Shown here: positions 5,832 to 8,236 of the stretch, one piece after another | Position numbering within the stretch: the stretch's first letter is position 1 | How the letters are laid out: each line of letters opens with the position of its first letter | Source: Alphaproteobacteria bacterium | GTDB taxonomy: Bacteria; Pseudomonadota; Alphaproteobacteria; Micropepsales; Micropepsaceae | Direction of reading: 5' to 3' | Length of the DNA: 8,236 nt | Assembly: GCA_026400305.1 (NCBI GenBank) | Contig: JAPLPI010000215.1 | Span: 1-8,236, forward strand | Program-made: the position numbers and the translations under genes | Notes under the pieces: generated by a model | Database searches by the model: none | What the model was told of the DNA's origin: nothing | The model's input: only the letters and a program-made list of their open reading frames with translations

Positions 5832-7703
5832 TCATCCGCCGGAATGAAAGAAACCGAAGATTTTCTTGGCCAGGGTGGCGCTGACACCCTCCACGGATGA
5901 CAGGTCGGTCAGGCTGGCGGCTGATACCGCCTTGGCAGAGCCGAAATGCTGCAAAAGCGCCCGCTTGCGATTGGCGCCGACCCCGGCGATTTCGTCCAGC
6001 GGATTGATGCCAATGGCGGCGCTGCGCTTCTTGCGATGGCCGCCGATGACAAAACGATGTGCTTCGTCGCGCAAGCGTTGCAAATAGTACAAAACCGGGC
6101 TCTTGAGATCGAGGCGGAAGGGTTCCTTGCCCGGCATGTAGAAATGCTCGCGGCCGGCGTCGCGGTCCGGCCCCTTGGATATGCCTACCAGCGCCACGGC
6201 TTCCACGCCCAGATCGACAAACACCTGGCCGGCGACGGACAGCTGGCCTGGTCCGCCATCGATCAGAACCAGGTCGGGGCGTTTCCAGCGCGTGTCCGGG
6301 GTATTCTCGGCTTCTCCCTTCACCATGCGGGCGAAACGGCGGCTCAAAACTTCGCGCATCATGGCGTAGTCGTCGCCCGGCGCCAGTTCTTCGCTCTTGA
6401 TGTTAAACTTGCGGTACTGCGCTTTTTCAAAGCCTTCGGGTCCCGCCACGATGAAGGCGCCCAGCGCGTGCGCGCCCTGGATGTGGGAATTGTCATAGAC
6501 CTCGATGCGGCGCGGCGGCTGTTCCAGCCCGAACACATCGGCCACGCCTTCCAAGAGCTGGGCCTGGGCCCAGTTCTCTGCCATGCGGCGGTCCAGCTGT
6601 TCGCGTGCATTGGTCAAGGCGCGTTCCATGATATCGCGCTTTTCGCCGCGCTGGGGCGTGGAAATCTCCACCCTGTGTTCTGCGCTCAGGGCCAGGGCTT
6701 CAGACAGAAGTTCGCGGTCCGGCAGATCCTCGCTGGTCAGAATGAGTTTGGGCGCGGTGCGCTCGTCATAGAACTGGCCGACAAAGCTTTCCAGTACCTT
6801 GCCGAGCGGAATGTCATTGGCATGGCGCGGGAAATATGGGCGATTGCCCAAATTTTGTCCGGCGCGGAAGAAGAAGACCTGGATGCAGGTATGGCCGCCT
6901 GCGCTGTGTAGGGCGAACAGGTCGGCCTCGTCGAAGGTGGACGGATTCACGCCCTGCGACGACTGGATATGACTCATCGCCTTCAGACGATCGCGCAGCC
7001 TGGCGGCGACCTCAAAGTCCATGGCGTCGGACGCCTTGGCCATCTCGGCCTTAATGTCTTCCTGCACCACCTGGCTTTTGCCATTAAGGAAGTTTTCGGT
7101 CTCCTCGACCAGTTCGTGATAGCCGGCCAGATCGATGCGGTTCACGCAGGGCGCGCTGCAGCGCTTGATCTGGAACAGCAGGCATGGCCGGGTGCGGCTT
7201 TCGAACGCCGAATCCGAACAGGAGCGCAGCAAGAAGGCGCGCTGCAAGGTGTTGAGGGTGCGGTTGACCGCACCGGCGGAGGCGAAGGGGCCGAAATAGA
7301 CGCCCTTGGTGGTCTTGGCGCCGCGATGCTTGAGCAGCTGTGGATAGGCATGATCCTCGCGCAACAGGATGTTGGGAAAGCTCTTGTCGTCGCGGTAGCT
7401 GACGTTATAGCGCGGCTTCAGCCGCTTGATCAGGTTTGATTCCAGCAGCAGCGCTTCGATCTCACTGGCGGTGGTGACGAACACCATTTCGGCGGTATCG
7501 GCCACCATGCGGGTCAGCCGATCGCTATGCACCCGGCCGGTGGCATAGGACGTCACCCGCTTCTTCAGGCTCTTAGCCTTGCCGACATACAGCACATCGC
7601 CCGCCGCATTCAGCATCCGGTAGACACCGGGCGTGTCGGGCAGGGTCTTGAGATAGGCGGCGATGCGCTCGGCGCCCTTCAGGGGCGCTTCGGGGGAACT
7701 CAT
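5832..7703 (-). CDS. uvrC: Excinuclease ABC subunit C
   Basis: UvrC makes the two incisions of nucleotide excision repair after UvrAB has located damage. The 623-residue protein (E. coli 610) is complete. The GIY-YIG nuclease for the 3' incision is at about 22-100: PGVYRM (Tyr28), LYVGKAKSLKKRV (Tyr39, Arg49) and LLLESNLIK (Glu88). Four cysteines, 162, 174, 182 and 186, have the 12-8-4 spacing of the iron-sulfur cluster ligands reported in E. coli UvrC. The UVR (UvrB-binding) helix pair is at about 207-244. The RNase H-like nuclease for the 5' incision has Asp404 in VYDNSHIQG, Asp482 in IDGGPGQL and a histidine in RDEAHRFVIGGHRKKR (about 549). Two helix-hairpin-helix motifs end the protein (566-620). 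The ATG at 7703 is 12 bases after the folB stop, in an AT-rich gap with no Shine-Dalgarno. A confident, apparently active UvrC. Confidence 0.97.
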   Translation of the reverse strand: MSSPEAPLKGAERIAAYLKTLPDTPGVYRMLNAAGDVLYVGKAKSLKKRVTSYATGRVHSDRLTRMVADTAEMVFVTTASEIEALLLESNLIKRLKPRYNVSYRDDKSFPNILLREDHAYPQLLKHRGAKTTKGVYFGPFASAGAVNRTLNTLQRAFLLRSCSDSAFESRTRPCLLFQIKRCSAPCVNRIDLAGYHELVEETENFLNGKSQVVQEDIKAEMAKASDAMDFEVAARLRDRLKAMSHIQSSQGVNPSTFDEADLFALHSAGGHTCIQVFFFRAGQNLGNRPYFPRHANDIPLGKVLESFVGQFYDERTAPKLILTSEDLPDRELLSEALALSAEHRVEISTPQRGEKRDIMERALTNAREQLDRRMAENWAQAQLLEGVADVFGLEQPPRRIEVYDNSHIQGAHALGAFIVAGPEGFEKAQYRKFNIKSEELAPGDDYAMMREVLSRRFARMVKGEAENTPDTRWKRPDLVLIDGGPGQLSVAGQVFVDLGVEAVALVGISKGPDRDAGREHFYMPGKEPFRLDLKSPVLYYLQRLRDEAHRFVIGGHRKKRSAAIGINPLDEIAGVGANRKRALLQHFGSAKAVSAASLTDLSSVEGVSATLAKKIFGFFHSGG

Positions 7704-7715
7704 GGAGCCAATATA

Positions 7716-8084
7716 TTAACGGCTGCGCTCAATTTCTATGCCGACGCTCTCTGCATGTGTGAGCGCTTCCAGCTTTTCCACCCGCACTCGCACGGTCCGG
7801 ACCCGCGCATCCTCGAAACAGGCGGCGGCGATACGCTCGGCCAGGGTCTCGGCCAGCCGGACATGCCCTTCGGCGATAATGGCGCGGATACGCTTTTCGA
7901 TGACGTGATAGTCGACCACGTTCTCCAGCATGTCCTGGGCGTCTGCGATCTCGTCGGTGGCTAGGTCGACATTGATGCGCACCGGCTGGGTGCGGCCCTC
8001 TTCCTGGCGATAGACGCCGATATGGGCCGGCAGTTCCAGGTTGCGGATAAAGACATGGCGGATGCCGCGGGCGGCGAATGTCAT
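7716..8084 (-). CDS. folB: Dihydroneopterin aldolase
   Basis: FolB cleaves 7,8-dihydroneopterin to 6-hydroxymethyl-7,8-dihydropterin and glycolaldehyde in folate synthesis, as an octamer in the cytoplasm. The 122-residue protein matches the family length. Compared by eye with the S. aureus enzyme, the active-site residues are kept: Glu28 (Glu22 there) in GVYRQEEGRTQ, Tyr59 (Tyr54) in VDYHVIE, Glu79 (Glu74) in LAETLAERIA, and the catalytic Lys104 (Lys100) in VRVEKLEAL; the end VGIEIERSR is typical. FolX (dihydroneopterin triphosphate epimerase) is a paralogue that also fits the fold and cannot be fully excluded. The ATG at 8084 has CAGGT six bases upstream and overlaps the stop of the preceding SDR gene by ATGA, so the two are translationally coupled. 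This puts the SDR in the same pathway by inference. Confidence 0.9.
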   Translation of the reverse strand: MTFAARGIRHVFIRNLELPAHIGVYRQEEGRTQPVRINVDLATDEIADAQDMLENVVDYHVIEKRIRAIIAEGHVRLAETLAERIAAACFEDARVRTVRVRVEKLEALTHAESVGIEIERSR

Positions 8085-8236
8085 TCGGGCACCTGCACGT
8101 CGGGGGTTTGCCAGATTAGGTGCTGGCCGCCATCCACCGCCAGCATCTGGCCGGTGACGGCCGACGCGGACAGCAGGTAACTTACGGCGGCGCAGATGTC
8201 GGCAGGATTGGCGCCGCGCTGCAGGATGGTGGCGTC
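8081..8236 (-). CDS. SDR-family oxidoreductase, C-terminal end only; possible pteridine/dihydromonapterin reductase
   Basis: The last 51 codons of a gene that enters from the right edge. The visible residues include NPADICAAVSYLLSASAVTG followed by QMLAVDGGQHLIW. The pattern 'D(I/V)A.AV.YLLSA..VTGQ...VDGGQ' is the C-terminal substrate-lobe and dimer interface signature of classical short-chain dehydrogenase/reductases. The Rossmann motif and the Ser-Tyr-Lys triad lie outside the window. The ATGA overlap with folB suggests a pterin or folate role, such as a FolM/PTR1-like reductase of dihydrofolate or dihydromonapterin. That function is inference from context; the SDR superfamily call is firm. 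Confidence 0.85.
   Translation of the reverse strand, partial: DATILQRGANPADICAAVSYLLSASAVTGQMLAVDGGQHLIWQTPDVQVPE

Noticed and set aside
5946..6911. A 321-codon plus-strand frame within uvrC
   Set aside because: Antisense to the conserved C-terminal half of UvrC, with no family resemblance.
1..8236. Search for mobile elements, CRISPR, phage, toxin-antitoxin or defence genes
   Set aside because: Nearly all sequence is occupied by recognised housekeeping genes. No terminal repeats, spaced repeats or foreign-looking composition were seen.

Overview
This GC-rich window carries ordinary bacterial housekeeping genes packed end to end. It most likely comes from an alphaproteobacterial chromosome. 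That reading rests on three things: protein similarity as I recall it (an alpha-type OmpR/EnvZ-like pair, UvrC with the EVYDNSHIQG motif, an SDR-FolB-UvrC-PgsA gene run), the gene order ubiK-ybjN-proC, and the codon bias. I cannot assign a family or genus. I found no tRNA, rRNA, insertion sequence, phage gene, CRISPR array or sign of recent transfer. I also found no convincing undescribed system, and I do not want to manufacture one. What deserves a second look is in the architecture and regulation.

Layout. Left end: lgt (lipoprotein diacylglyceryl transferase) runs leftward out of the window and is cut at its 3' end. It diverges from a rightward group: ubiK (ubiquinone biosynthesis accessory factor), a YbjN-domain gene, and proC (pyrroline-5-carboxylate reductase). 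ybjN and proC overlap by GTGA. The 157-base lgt/ubiK gap holds a perfect 10-bp hairpin followed by a U-rich run on the lgt strand, and a TTGACA placed so that lgt could be leaderless.

Middle: a leftward two-component operon encodes an OmpR-like response regulator followed by an EnvZ-like histidine kinase, overlapping by 8 bases. It converges on proC and diverges from the rightward ilvE (branched-chain aminotransferase).

Right part: a leftward run, in transcription order, of an SDR oxidoreductase (only its C-terminus is present), folB (dihydroneopterin aldolase), uvrC (excision endonuclease subunit) and pgsA (phosphatidylglycerophosphate synthase). It ends tail-to-tail against ilvE.

How the genes relate: SDR and folB are probably folate/pterin partners. 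uvrC and pgsA are an old neighbour pair (DNA repair and phospholipid synthesis) without an obvious functional link. lgt uses phosphatidylglycerol, whose precursor is made by PgsA. The OmpR/EnvZ pair is the only regulator present. Both convergent junctions (proC/kinase and ilvE/pgsA) overlap by the same four bases, CTAA, so each pair shares its stop codons and has no room for a terminator between genes. Every intergenic stretch is shorter than 160 bases.
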